From Flavimobilis massiliensis (GTDB lineage: Bacteria > Actinomycetota > Actinomycetes > Actinomycetales > Cellulomonadaceae): DNA of 64,000 nucleotides. The notes below the pieces were generated by a model. The model did not search any database and was not told the DNA's origin. It saw only the letters and a list, made by a program, of their open reading frames with translations. The stretch covers positions 1,488,001 to 1,552,000 of the forward strand of contig NZ_LT964979.1 in the NCBI RefSeq assembly GCF_900240335.1, given 5' to 3'. This document shows positions 41,465 through 50,065 of this stretch, piece after piece. The translations under genes were made by a program, and so were the position numbers. The number at the start of each line of letters is the position of its first letter. Within the stretch, counting starts at the first letter, position 1.

Positions 41465-42825
41465 AGAGTGAGCCTGTCACGCACGACGTCGGCGAGCCGA
41501 GCCGCGACGCCGTCGGCCTGCTGCTGGGTCGCGGCCTCGACCATGACGCGGACGAGCGCCTCGGTGCCCGACGGCCGCAGGACGACGCGCCCCGTCCCAC
41601 CGAGGAGCTTCTCGGCGTCGTGGACGGCCGAGAGCAGACCCTCGTCCGTCGCGGCGCGTGCCTTGTCGACGCCCGGCACGTTGAGGAGCGCCTGCGGCAG
41701 GCGCGGGATCGCCGCGGCAAGCTCGTCGAGCGGCCGGCCGGTCGCCATGACACGGTGCGCGAGCGTGAGCGCCGTGAGCACCCCGTCCCCCGTCGACGCG
41801 TTCTCGGCGAGGATAATGTGCCCCGACTGCTCGCCGCCGAGAGAGTAGCCGCCCTCGCGCATCGCCTCGAGGACGTAGCGGTCGCCGACACCTGTCTGCA
41901 CCGTGGCGATGCCCGCGTCTCGCATGGCAAGGATGAGCCCGAGGTTGCTCATGATCGTCACGACGAGCGTGTCCTGCGCGAGACGCCCCTCGTCCTTGAG
42001 CGCGAGGGCGAGGACGCCCATGATCGCGTCGCCGTCGACGAGGTTGCCGCGGCGGTCGACCGCGAGGCAACGGTCCGCGTCGCCGTCGAACGCGACGCCG
42101 AAGTCGGCGCCTGACGCGACGACGACAGCCTGGAGCTGCTCCGGGTGCGTCGAGCCGCAGAGCTCGTTGATGTTCCGCCCGTCGGGGCTCGCGTTGATGA
42201 CGACGACATCCGCTCCTGCGGCACGCAACGCCGCGGGGCCGACCTCGCTCGCTGCGCCATTGGCGCAGTCGACCGCGATGCGCAGGCCCTCGAGCGGGGT
42301 GTTGTCGCCGTCGGCGCCGATCGCGGCGATGAGGTGCTCGACGTAGGACTCGAGCGCCGTCCCACGGTCCGTGGTGATGTACCCGACGCCGGCGCCCGTC
42401 GGACGCTCCCACTCCTCGTGGAGCCTGGCCTCGATCGCGTCCTCGACGTCGTCGGCGAGCTTGAGCCCGCCGCGCGCGAAGAACTTGATGCCGTTGTCCG
42501 GCATGGCGTTGTGCGACGCGGAGATGACGACGCCGAGGTCGACGTTCCCGGTCGCGGTGAGGTACGCGACCCCCGGCGTCGGCAGGACGCCGAGGTTGAC
42601 GACGTCGACCCCCGCGCTCGCGAGGCCCGCGCACAGCGCGGAGGAGAGGAACTCGCCCGAGATCCGCGGGTCACGTCCGACGACAGCGCGGGGTCGAGAT
42701 CCCTTGAAACTACCCGACGTGCCGAGGACATGCGCTGCGGCCGCCCCGAGGTCGAGCGCGAGCTCTGCGGTGATGTCCCGGTTGGCGAGCCCTCGCACGC
42801 CGTCGGTCCCGAACAGCCGACCCAT
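41461..42825 (-). CDS. glmM: phosphoglucosamine mutase
   Basis: 454 residues. MGRLFGTDGVRGLANRD N-terminus, catalytic phosphoserine loop VVISASHNAMPDNG (about residue 105), metal-binding DGDADRC, and the C-terminal RPSGTEALVRVMVEA. It converts glucosamine-6-phosphate to glucosamine-1-phosphate for UDP-GlcNAc. ATG at 42825 gives the exact family start. It is followed by def and preceded by rpsI beyond a terminator, the usual actinobacterial order. Confidence 0.97.
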   Translation of the reverse strand: MGRLFGTDGVRGLANRDITAELALDLGAAAAHVLGTSGSFKGSRPRAVVGRDPRISGEFLSSALCAGLASAGVDVVNLGVLPTPGVAYLTATGNVDLGVVISASHNAMPDNGIKFFARGGLKLADDVEDAIEARLHEEWERPTGAGVGYITTDRGTALESYVEHLIAAIGADGDNTPLEGLRIAVDCANGAASEVGPAALRAAGADVVVINASPDGRNINELCGSTHPEQLQAVVVASGADFGVAFDGDADRCLAVDRRGNLVDGDAIMGVLALALKDEGRLAQDTLVVTIMSNLGLILAMRDAGIATVQTGVGDRYVLEAMREGGYSLGGEQSGHIILAENASTGDGVLTALTLAHRVMATGRPLDELAAAIPRLPQALLNVPGVDKARAATDEGLLSAVHDAEKLLGGTGRVVLRPSGTEALVRVMVEAATQQQADGVAARLADVVRDRLTL

Positions 42826-43053
42826 GGGTCGCTCCTTGCCCCGCGGGCCCTCGGAGGACCGCGTGTGTCGCTGGTGGCCCGGTCGTCCGGGTTCTGACGG
42901 CGCCATCGTGCGCGGTATCCCTCCGCGCACCACCCCGTCCCGCTCCTCGTGGGACGACATGGCCGGGCGCCGCCCACCAGCGTACCGCCCGAGGTTGCGC
43001 TCCCATGCGGCGCTCCACGCTGCTGGGCCCTGGTCGCTAGCCCAGATGAAGCC

Positions 43054-43086
43054 CGAAGGGCCCGACGGAAACCGTCGGGCCCTTCG
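43054..43086 (-). terminator. hairpin terminator after rpsI
   Basis: Perfect 15-bp stem (CGAAGGGCCCGACGG at 43054-43068 with 43072-43086) and AAA loop, 22 nt past the rpsI stop on the minus strand. Beyond it, 42826-43053 holds only the glmM upstream region with no gene I can support. Confidence 0.82.
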
Positions 43087-43108
43087 AACGATGCAGCGCG
43101 GGGCTGGC

Positions 43109-43600
43109 TCAGCGCTTGGAGTACTGAGGAGCCTTGCGGGCCTTCTTGAGACCGGCCTTCTTGCGCTCGACGGCGCGGGCGTCACGCGTGAGCAGCCCGG
43201 CCTTCTTGAGCGCGGGGCGGTTGGCCTCACGGTCGATCTCGTTGAGCGCACGGGCGATGCCGAGGCGCAGCGCGCCGGCCTGGCCCGAGGTGCCGCCACC
43301 CGCGATGCGGGCGATGACGTCGAAACGGCCCTCGACGTCAACGGTCGTGAACGGCGAGCTCACGAGCTGCTGGTGCACCTTGTTGGGGAAGTAGTCCTCC
43401 AGGGTGCGGCCGTTGATCTTCCACTGACCCGTGCCGGGGACGAGGCGCACGCGCGCGATCGCCTGCTTGCGGCGACCGAGGGCCTGACCAGGAGCAGTGA
43501 TGCTCTGGCCGCGGCCCTGCTGCGCAGCGGGGGTCTCGGAGGTGTAGCTGCTGGGCACGTCCTCGCCCAGGGTGTCGTTGTCGACGGTGGTGTCGGCCAC
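43109..43600 (-). CDS. rpsI: 30S ribosomal protein S9
   Basis: 163 residues. The S9 core (ALGRRKQAIARVRLVPGTG, then INGRTLEDYFP and the C-terminal GLKKARKAPQYSKR reaching the P-site) follows a ~38-residue acidic, Ser/Thr-rich N-terminal extension common in actinobacteria. Partner of L13 in a two-gene operon with rplM upstream (48-bp gap). Confidence 0.97.
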   Translation of the reverse strand: MADTTVDNDTLGEDVPSSYTSETPAAQQGRGQSITAPGQALGRRKQAIARVRLVPGTGQWKINGRTLEDYFPNKVHQQLVSSPFTTVDVEGRFDVIARIAGGGTSGQAGALRLGIARALNEIDREANRPALKKAGLLTRDARAVERKKAGLKKARKAPQYSKR

Positions 43601-43648
43601 TGTAGGTGTCCTCGCGTCCTTGGATGCGTCCGATCAGCAGGCGGGAGC

Positions 43649-44092
43649 CTACTGAGCGACCTGGGTGATCTCGTACGGCTTGGGCTGCTGCGCGGCGTGC
43701 GGGTGCTCGGCACCCGCATAGACCTTGAGCTTGCCGAGCTGCTGACGGCCAAGCGTCGTCTTGGGGAGCATGCCGCGGACGGCCTTCTCCACGGCGCGCT
43801 CGGGGTTCTTCTCGAGCAGCTCGGAGTAAGAGGTGGCCGAGAGGCCACCCGGGAACCCGGAGTGACGGTAAGCCAGCTTCTGCTCCCGCTTGTTGCCCGT
43901 GAGGGCAACCTTCTCGGCGTTGATGATGACGACGAAGTCGCCGCCATCGACGTGCGGGGCGAAGGTGGGCTTGTGCTTGCCACGCAGCAGGGTTGCCACC
44001 TGGCTGGCGAGACGGCCCAGGACGACGTCGGTCGCGTCGATGACGTACCAGTCGCGCTGGACGTCGCCGGGCTTCGGGGTGTACGTACGCAC
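43649..44092 (-). CDS. rplM: 50S ribosomal protein L13
   Basis: 147 residues. MRTYTPKPGDVQRDWYVIDA, VVIINAEKVALTGNK and KAVRGMLPKTTLGR are the L13 hallmarks. An early-assembly protein of the large subunit. Promoter and a ~125-nt leader precede it. Confidence 0.98.
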   Translation of the reverse strand: MRTYTPKPGDVQRDWYVIDATDVVLGRLASQVATLLRGKHKPTFAPHVDGGDFVVIINAEKVALTGNKREQKLAYRHSGFPGGLSATSYSELLEKNPERAVEKAVRGMLPKTTLGRQQLGKLKVYAGAEHPHAAQQPKPYEITQVAQ

Positions 44093-44126
44093 GGTCGTAG
44101 CCTTCGTTTCGGTTGCTGTGTCTTCT

Positions 44127-44148
44127 CCGGCACATCAGAACGTGCCGG
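44127..44148 (-). other. hairpin in the rplM leader
   Basis: CCGGCAC (44127-44133) pairs with GTGCCGG (44142-44148) around an 8-nt loop, in the 5' leader of rplM 35 nt before the start. A possible autoregulatory site; no match to a known L13 leader could be tested. Confidence 0.35.
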
Positions 44149-44225
44149 CGAGGTCGGTTGAAGGCTTCTCTCACGACCTGGCGAGTGGGAGGCACCGGTC
44201 ACGGCTGGAAGCACAACGACTTGCA

Positions 44226-44255
44226 AGGATACCTGCCGCCACGGGGCGGGGTCAA
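44226..44255 (-). promoter_or_regulatory. rplM-rpsI promoter
   Basis: Minus strand TTGACC (44255-44250), 18-bp spacer, TATCCT (44231-44226), a good SigA-type promoter whose start site would lie about 125 nt upstream of rplM. Confidence 0.6.
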
Positions 44256-44328
44256 AGCGTGAGGGGAGACACGTGCGTCACACCCGCGCGCGCCGAGCAG
44301 CACCACCGTCCCGGCACGCCGCCCGGGC

Positions 44329-45252
44329 TCACCGAACCCCGACACCCTCCCGGGCGACCCACCCCGTGGGGCGCTCCACCACGCACGTCGGGCAGCGCTC
44401 CCCCGCCGTCACGGCCGCGCAGCCCTCGCACACGAGCCGCTCCGTGCGACACCCGGCGTCCGCGCAGTTCTCGAATCGCGCCGTCGACGCCCCGCACCGC
44501 TCGCACGTCCCAAGAGAACGGGCGCCCGCCGCCTCGACGTGCCCGCGGCCGTCAAACACGTAGAGCGACCCATCCCACAACCCCGAGGCACCCCGCGCCT
44601 CGACGTAGCGGACAATGCCGCCGTCCATCTGGTAGACCTCGGCGAATCCCCGGTCCTTGAGCAGCACCGAGAGGACCTCGCAGCGCACGCCACCCGTGCA
44701 GTACGTGACGACCGCACGGTCCTTGAGGTGGTCCCAGCGCCCGGCCTCGATCTCGCCGAGGAAGTCGCGGCTCGTCGTGACGTCGGGCACGAAGGCCCCA
44801 CGGAAGCGCCCGATGCTCGCCTCGTACGCGTTGCGGCCGTCAAGCATGACGACGTCCCCGCCCCTCTCGGCGACGAGCGCGTCGAGCCCGTCGGCGTCGA
44901 GGCGCGTCCCGCCGCCCTCGATCCCGTCGGGCCCCAGCCGCACCGCGTCGGGAGCGCCGAACGCCACGAGCTCGGGCCGCACCTTGACGCTGAGCCGCGG
45001 GAAGTCCTCGCCAGTGCCCGCCGCCCACTTGACGTCGAGCCGCTCGAACCCCGGGTACTGCCGCGTCCCTTTGACGTACTGCTTGAGGTCCTCGACGCGC
45101 CCGCCGAGCGTCGCGTTGATGCCGTGCGGCGCGACGATGACACGTCCCGTGAGGTTCCAGCGGCCGGCGAGCTCACGCTGCCAGAGTCTCACCGCCGCCG
45201 GGTCGGCAACAGGGGCGAACGCGTAGAAGAGAACGGTGCGGAAGGTGGCCAC
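44329..45252 (-). CDS. trhO: tRNA uridine(34) hydroxylase, TrhO type
   Basis: 307 residues. N-terminal acylphosphatase-like part (VLFYAFAPVADP, GRVIVAPHGINATLGG) and a rhodanese domain with the catalytic cysteine in VTYCTGGVRCE (about 190). The C-terminal zinc-ribbon-like tail carries paired cysteines (CERCGAS, CVECxxC-like). TrhO proteins hydroxylate uridine at the tRNA wobble position. ATG at 45252. Confidence 0.88.
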   Translation of the reverse strand: MATFRTVLFYAFAPVADPAAVRLWQRELAGRWNLTGRVIVAPHGINATLGGRVEDLKQYVKGTRQYPGFERLDVKWAAGTGEDFPRLSVKVRPELVAFGAPDAVRLGPDGIEGGGTRLDADGLDALVAERGGDVVMLDGRNAYEASIGRFRGAFVPDVTTSRDFLGEIEAGRWDHLKDRAVVTYCTGGVRCEVLSVLLKDRGFAEVYQMDGGIVRYVEARGASGLWDGSLYVFDGRGHVEAAGARSLGTCERCGASTARFENCADAGCRTERLVCEGCAAVTAGERCPTCVVERPTGWVAREGVGVR

Positions 45253-45281
45253 ACGACCAGACTAGGCCGTGCGCGTGACGT

Positions 45282-46964
45282 TCAGCGTGCGCGCTCGACC
45301 CGCCCGGAGTCCCACACCGGCACGTCGGACTCGAGCACAACCCCGTCGGCCCCGAAGACGAGGAACCTGTCGAAGCCGCGGGCGAACCAGCGGTCGTGCG
45401 TCACCGCGAGCACCGTGCCGTCGAACGCCGCAAGACCACGCTCGAGGGCCTCGGCCGAGTGGAGGTCGAGGTTGTCGGTCGGCTCGTCGAGGAGGAGGAG
45501 CGTCGCGCCGCCGAGCTCGAGCAGGAGGATCTGCAGGCGGGCCTGCTGCCCGCCCGAGAGCGTCTCGTAACGTTGCTCGGCCTGCTCGACGAGTTCGTAC
45601 CGGTCGAGTGCCTTCGACGCCTGCTCACGCCCCATGCCCGCACGATGCCCCTCACCGCGGTGGAGGATGTCGAGAAGCGTCGTGCCGACGAGCTCCGGGT
45701 GCGGGTCGTTCTGCGCGAAGAACCCGGGCCTCACGCGCGAGCCGAGCGTCGCGCGTCCCGTGTGCTCGACGCGGGCGACGCGCCCCTGCTCGACGGGCGC
45801 CTGATCGGGCCCGGGATCCGTGCCACCGCCCGCGAGCAGCCGCATGAAGTGCGACTTGCCCGAGCCGTTCGACCCGAGCACCGCGACGCGCTCGCCGTAC
45901 CAGACCTCGGTCGAGAACGGCCGCATGAGCCCCGCAAGCTCGAGGTCCTCGCACACGACCGCTCGCTTGGCGGTACGCCCTCCGACGAGCCGCACCCGCA
46001 CGTCCTGCTCGCGTGCGACGAGCTGCGGCGGCCCCGCCTCCTCGAACTTCCGCAGGCGCGTCTGAGCTGCCTGGTAACGGCTCGCGAGCCCGTCGTTGAA
46101 CGCCGAGCGCGTCTTGAGCGTCATGACGAGGGTGCGGAGCTTCGCATGCTCCTCCTCCCACCGCCGCCGCAACTCCTCGAGCCGCGCGGTCCGGTCCTTG
46201 CGCGCCTCGAGGTACGTGTCGAAGCCCCCGCCGTGCACCCACACGTCGCCGCCGAGCGACGTCTGCTCGATCGTCGCAACCGCCGTCGCGGTCCGCGCGA
46301 GGAGCTCACGGTCGTGCGTGACGTAGAGGATCGTCTTCGGGGACGCGACGATTTGCTCCTCGAGCCAGAGCTTCGTCGGGACGTCGAGGTAGTTGTCCGG
46401 CTCGTCGAGCAGCAGGACCTCGTCGGGACCGCGCAGCAGCGCCGTGAGGACGAGCCTCTTCTGCTCGCCTCCCGACAGCGTCCGCAGCTCGCGGTGCTGC
46501 GCCCTTTCGAACGGGATCGAGAGGACCTCGTCCGTCACCTCGTCCCACGTAGCCTCGGCCTCGTAGCCGCCGACGTCCGCCCAGTCGGCGATCGCCTGGG
46601 CATAGCGCATCTGCGTCGGCTCGTCGTCGTGCTCCATCATGAGCGTCTCGGCCGCGTCGAGCTCCCTCGACGCGGCCCGGATCGCGTCGTGCGCAAGCTC
46701 CGCGAGGACGTCGCGCACGGTGCGCGCGTCGTCGACCCGCCCGATCATCTGGTCCATGACCCCGAGCCCGCCCGAGCGCGACACCTTGCCCGCGTGGGGT
46801 GCGAGCTCCCCCGTGACGAGGCGCAGCAGGGTGGTCTTGCCGGCACCGTTGGGCCCGACGAGCGCGACCTTGGCGCCGTCACCCACGCGGAACGAGACGT
46901 CCGCGAGCAGTTCGCGGCCGTCGGGAAGCGTGTAGGAGACCCCGGAGACGTCGACATGACCCAT
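45282..46964 (-). CDS. ABC-F family ATPase
   Basis: 560 residues: two ABC ATPase domains in one chain without membrane segments. Walker A motifs GPNGAGKTTLL and GSNGSGKSHFM, signatures LSGGEQKRL and LSGGQQARL, Walker B LLLDEPDNYLD and LLLDEPTDNLD are all intact; a charged linker of Arg/Glu-rich helix joins them. ABC-F proteins bind the ribosomal E-site; EttA-like translation factors and antibiotic-protection factors both have this form. ATG at 46964 is favoured because GGAGG is 10 nt upstream, whereas the ATG at 46973 would be too close. Confidence 0.9.
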   Translation of the reverse strand: MGHVDVSGVSYTLPDGRELLADVSFRVGDGAKVALVGPNGAGKTTLLRLVTGELAPHAGKVSRSGGLGVMDQMIGRVDDARTVRDVLAELAHDAIRAASRELDAAETLMMEHDDEPTQMRYAQAIADWADVGGYEAEATWDEVTDEVLSIPFERAQHRELRTLSGGEQKRLVLTALLRGPDEVLLLDEPDNYLDVPTKLWLEEQIVASPKTILYVTHDRELLARTATAVATIEQTSLGGDVWVHGGGFDTYLEARKDRTARLEELRRRWEEEHAKLRTLVMTLKTRSAFNDGLASRYQAAQTRLRKFEEAGPPQLVAREQDVRVRLVGGRTAKRAVVCEDLELAGLMRPFSTEVWYGERVAVLGSNGSGKSHFMRLLAGGGTDPGPDQAPVEQGRVARVEHTGRATLGSRVRPGFFAQNDPHPELVGTTLLDILHRGEGHRAGMGREQASKALDRYELVEQAEQRYETLSGGQQARLQILLLELGGATLLLLDEPTDNLDLHSAEALERGLAAFDGTVLAVTHDRWFARGFDRFLVFGADGVVLESDVPVWDSGRVERAR

Positions 46965-47058
46965 GAGTGACATCCTCCCACCCGGCCGGCGCACGGCCGT
47001 GCGCTGGCCGGGCCCGCTCCGCCGTGGCACCGTGGGAAGGGACACGAAGGAGGCCATC

Positions 47059-47520
47059 ATGACGGACTCGATCGTCCCCGAGGGCGCCGAGAAGGGCGCG
47101 GAGCAGCCCGCGCCCGAGGACATGCTGCTCGACGAGAGCGCCGACGTCGCCGAGGCGAGCTACGACCCTCCCCTCACCGACACGACACGACGCTGGGGCT
47201 CCTCGGAGTGGGAGACGGCCCACGACGAACCGCTCGACCGGCGGCTCGCCCAGGAGGTCCCCGAGGATGCGCGGGAGAGTTCCCGCGACGAGAACCTCGC
47301 AGGTCGGCTCGTCGCCGACGACGGCGGCATGCCGGAGCGTGAGAACGACGTCTACGCGACCGCTGCCGGCGTCGACGGTGGCGCTCCCACGGAGGAGGAG
47401 CTCGCGGTGCACGTCGTCACCGGGGACGGCCTCGAGGCGGACGACGCCCGCACGGCGGGCGAACCCGTCGCCGACCCCGATGACGATGCCGCGCTCGACG
47501 GGCGCGACGAGGGCGCCTGA
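47059..47520 (+). CDS. acidic DUF5709-type protein
   Basis: 153 residues, strongly acidic and probably disordered. The segment RRWGSSEWETAHDEPLDRRLAQEVPED is the conserved core of the actinobacterial DUF5709 family. Function unknown. ATG at 47059 follows GAAGGAGG. Divergent from the ABC-F gene and convergent with truA. Confidence 0.78.
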   Translation: MTDSIVPEGAEKGAEQPAPEDMLLDESADVAEASYDPPLTDTTRRWGSSEWETAHDEPLDRRLAQEVPEDARESSRDENLAGRLVADDGGMPERENDVYATAAGVDGGAPTEEELAVHVVTGDGLEADDARTAGEPVADPDDDAALDGRDEGA

Positions 47521-47532
47521 CCGGCTACCGGG

Positions 47533-48441
47533 TCAGTCGCCGGTCGGTGCGCCCGGCACGACGTTCCCGGCCGCGTCGAGGACCTCCTCGTCGAGCCGGC
47601 GCGCTCGGACGCGCTCGGCGCGCGCCGCGAGCTCGGCGTCCGGCGGGTAGACGACCTCCTCGAGGACGAGCCCGTGGGGCGCGACGACCGTCGGACCACC
47701 GACGCGTGAGCGTGCCTCGAGCACCTCGAGCGGCCACGACTCCGGGCGCCGCCCCTCCCCCACGGCGAGGGACGCGCCGACGAGCGCACGCACCATGTTG
47801 TGGCAGAAGGCGTCCGCCCGGACCGACGCGAGAAGAAGGCCGGCCTCAGGGCCGGACGTCTCGCGACGCCACGTGAGCTCCTGGAGCTCCCGGATCGTCG
47901 TCGCGCCCGGACGCGGCTTGCAGTACGACGCGAAGTCACGCAGCCCGATGAGCGGCGCCATCGCCCGGTCCATCGCCTCGACGTCGAGCGGTCTGCGGTG
48001 CCACAGGACGTGGTCGCGCGCGAGGGGGTCGAAACGCGCGGCGTCGTCCGCGACCCGGTACGTGTAGCGACGGGCGAGCGCCCCGAAGCGCGCGTCGAAG
48101 CCATCCGGCGCTCGCGCGGCCCTGCGGACGACGACGTCGTTCGGCAGGACGCCAGCAAGACGCGCGACGAGAGCGTCTCCGGGCGGGCGTCCCGAACGTC
48201 CGGGCAGCGCGTCCCATGCGGCGTCTGGCACGTCGAGGTGCGCGACCTGACCGCGCGCGTGGACGCCGGCATCGGTGCGGCCCGCGACGGTGAGGCGCAC
48301 GTCGTCGAGCCGGAGCACCCGCACCAGCCCCTCCTCGAGCGTGCCCTGCACGGTGCGGAGCGCAGGCTGGCGAGCCCAGCCCGCGAAGTCGGTGCCACGG
48401 TAGGCGAGGTCGAGTCGGACGCGGATCACGCCGTCCATCAT
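47533..48441 (-). CDS. truA: tRNA pseudouridine(38-40) synthase
   Basis: 302 residues. Catalytic aspartate in AGRTDAGVHA (about residue 54); FAGWARQP, RRYTYRV, and FCHNMVRALVG are TruA signatures. Modifies uridines 38-40 of the tRNA anticodon stem-loop. Two adjacent ATGs (48441, 48438) are equally plausible. Normally next to rplQ in actinobacteria; here a sugar kinase gene intervenes. Confidence 0.95.
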   Translation of the reverse strand: MMDGVIRVRLDLAYRGTDFAGWARQPALRTVQGTLEEGLVRVLRLDDVRLTVAGRTDAGVHARGQVAHLDVPDAAWDALPGRSGRPPGDALVARLAGVLPNDVVVRRAARAPDGFDARFGALARRYTYRVADDAARFDPLARDHVLWHRRPLDVEAMDRAMAPLIGLRDFASYCKPRPGATTIRELQELTWRRETSGPEAGLLLASVRADAFCHNMVRALVGASLAVGEGRRPESWPLEVLEARSRVGGPTVVAPHGLVLEEVVYPPDAELAARAERVRARRLDEEVLDAAGNVVPGAPTGD

Positions 48442-48486
48442 CGCGCACCGCGCTGCCTCGCCCCACCGCCGCACTACCGTGAACCC

Positions 48487-49263
48487 ATGGCGCACAACCA
48501 CGGACCGCTCACCCTCACCGTCGACTGCGGGGGCGGCGGGCTCAAGGCCGCGGTCCTCGACGACGCCGGCACCCAGCACGCACCGGCGACACGGGTCCCG
48601 ACCTCCTACCCGCTGCCCCCCGCGCTGCTCGTCCGCACGATCGTCGAGATCGCCGCATCACTCCCTGCGGCCGACAGGCTCTCTGTCGGGCTCCCCGGCA
48701 TGATCCGGCGCGGGGTCGTCGTCGCGACACCCCACTACGTCACCGTCGACGGCCCCCGCACGCGCGTCGACCCGCGACTCGTCCAGGCGTGGGACGGCCA
48801 CGACCTGCGGGCTGCCCTCGCGGATGCGACAGGGCTGCCGACGCTTGTCGTCAACGACGCGGAGCTCCACGGCGCGGGCGTCGTCGCCGGTGTCGGCCTC
48901 GAGCTCGTCCTCACGCTCGGTACCGGGCTCGGCTCGGCGCACTTCGACGGCGGTGTCCTTGCGCCGCACCTCGAGTTCTCGCACGCGCCGGTGAGGCGCG
49001 GGACGACCTACGACCAGTACCTCGGCGAGCAGGAACGCCGTCGCCTGGGCGACGGCCTGTGGTCACGCCGCGTCCTGCGGGCCGTCGAGGGGCTCGCACC
49101 CGTCTTCCGCTGGGACCGGCTCCACCTGGGCGGCGGCAACGCACGTCGCCTCACGCCGACCGTGCTCGAGCGGCTCGGCCCCGAGGTCGTCGTCGTCCCG
49201 AACTCCGCGGCCCTCGTCGGAGGTGTCCGCGCGTGGCAGCTCTGGGGCTCGGCGGGCGCCTGA
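48487..49263 (+). CDS. ROK-family kinase, polyphosphate-glucokinase-like
   Basis: 258 residues. The N-terminal phosphate loop is TVDCGGGGLKAAV, the catalytic aspartate is in VVNDAELHG, and the adenosine loop is LTLGTGLGSAHFDGGVL. The pattern of the C-terminal half (LHLGGGNARRL) resembles polyphosphate glucokinases; the zinc-binding CxCGxxGCxE of many ROK kinases is missing, as in PPGK. It likely phosphorylates glucose using ATP or polyphosphate, but the donor is uncertain. Divergent from truA by 45 bp. Confidence 0.75.
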   Translation: MAHNHGPLTLTVDCGGGGLKAAVLDDAGTQHAPATRVPTSYPLPPALLVRTIVEIAASLPAADRLSVGLPGMIRRGVVVATPHYVTVDGPRTRVDPRLVQAWDGHDLRAALADATGLPTLVVNDAELHGAGVVAGVGLELVLTLGTGLGSAHFDGGVLAPHLEFSHAPVRRGTTYDQYLGEQERRRLGDGLWSRRVLRAVEGLAPVFRWDRLHLGGGNARRLTPTVLERLGPEVVVVPNSAALVGGVRAWQLWGSAGA

Positions 49264-49419
49264 GCAGGGCTCTTGCCGAACGGACGTGGCGGGCGCCCCG
49301 GCGGAAATCGCGTCGGTCGGGCACGCGGGCGACTGAGCGGGCGGCACCGAACTTGCCGGGCACGAGACTGGCCGCGACCACTCACCTCGTTACCTGACCC
49401 GGTCCCGCCCCCAGACGCA

Positions 49420-49455
49420 CGAGAGCCCGTGCACCTTCCGGTGCACGGGCTCTCG
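49420..49455 (-). terminator. hairpin terminator of the rplQ end of the alpha operon
   Basis: 16-bp perfect stem (49420-49435 with 49440-49455) and TTCC loop, about 17 nt beyond the rplQ stop. The preceding 49264-49419 holds nothing recognisable. Confidence 0.85.
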
Positions 49456-49471
49456 ACGACGGGACTCAGGC

Positions 49472-50002
49472 TCAGGCCTTCGTCTCCTCCGCGGTCTCCT
49501 CGGCCGAGGCAGCCGACGGCGCCGAGTCGGGCGAGTCCGCCGACTCGGGCGAGTCAGCCGACTTCGCGGACGCCGGGGTCGGAACCTTGGCGGCCTTCTC
49601 AGCAGCCTTGGTCGCCTCACGGACGACGGCCTGCTTCGGCGACACGGGCTCGGTCACGAGCTCGATGACGGCCATGGGGGCGTTGTCGCCCTTGCGCGGC
49701 GCGATCTTGATGATGCGGGTGTAGCCGCCCTGACGCTCCGCCATCTGCGGTGCCACCTCGGTGAAGAGGATGTGGACGACGGTCTTGTCCGTGAGCGTCC
49801 GCAGCACGCGACGACGTGCGGCGAGGTCGCCACGCTTCGCGAACGTGATGTGACGCTCAACGACGGGACGCAGGCGGCGGGCACGCGACTCGGTCGTCGT
49901 GATCTGGCCGTGCGTGATGAGCTGCGAGGCGAGGTTCGCGAGGATCTTGCGCTCGTGCGACGGGCTGCCACCGAGCCGTGCGCCCTTGCTGGGGGTAGGC
50001 AT
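49472..50002 (-). CDS. rplQ: 50S ribosomal protein L17
   Basis: 176 residues. L17 core at 1-125 (GARLGGSPSHERKILANLASQLI, RRLRPVVERHITFAK, GGYTRIIKI) followed by a ~50-residue Ala/Ser/Asp/Glu tail containing imperfect repeats SADSPESADSPDS. Last gene of the rpsM-rpsK-rpoA-rplQ group. Confidence 0.97.
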   Translation of the reverse strand: MPTPSKGARLGGSPSHERKILANLASQLITHGQITTTESRARRLRPVVERHITFAKRGDLAARRRVLRTLTDKTVVHILFTEVAPQMAERQGGYTRIIKIAPRKGDNAPMAVIELVTEPVSPKQAVVREATKAAEKAAKVPTPASAKSADSPESADSPDSAPSAASAEETAEETKA

Positions 50003-50065
50003 TGAAGTTGCTCCTAGAGATGGGTTCGGTCGCCGCGGCGCGCGTCAGGCACCGGGCGGACCACG

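Noticed and set aside
42371..44161. A 596-codon plus-strand frame
   Set aside because: Antisense to glmM, rpsI and rplM.
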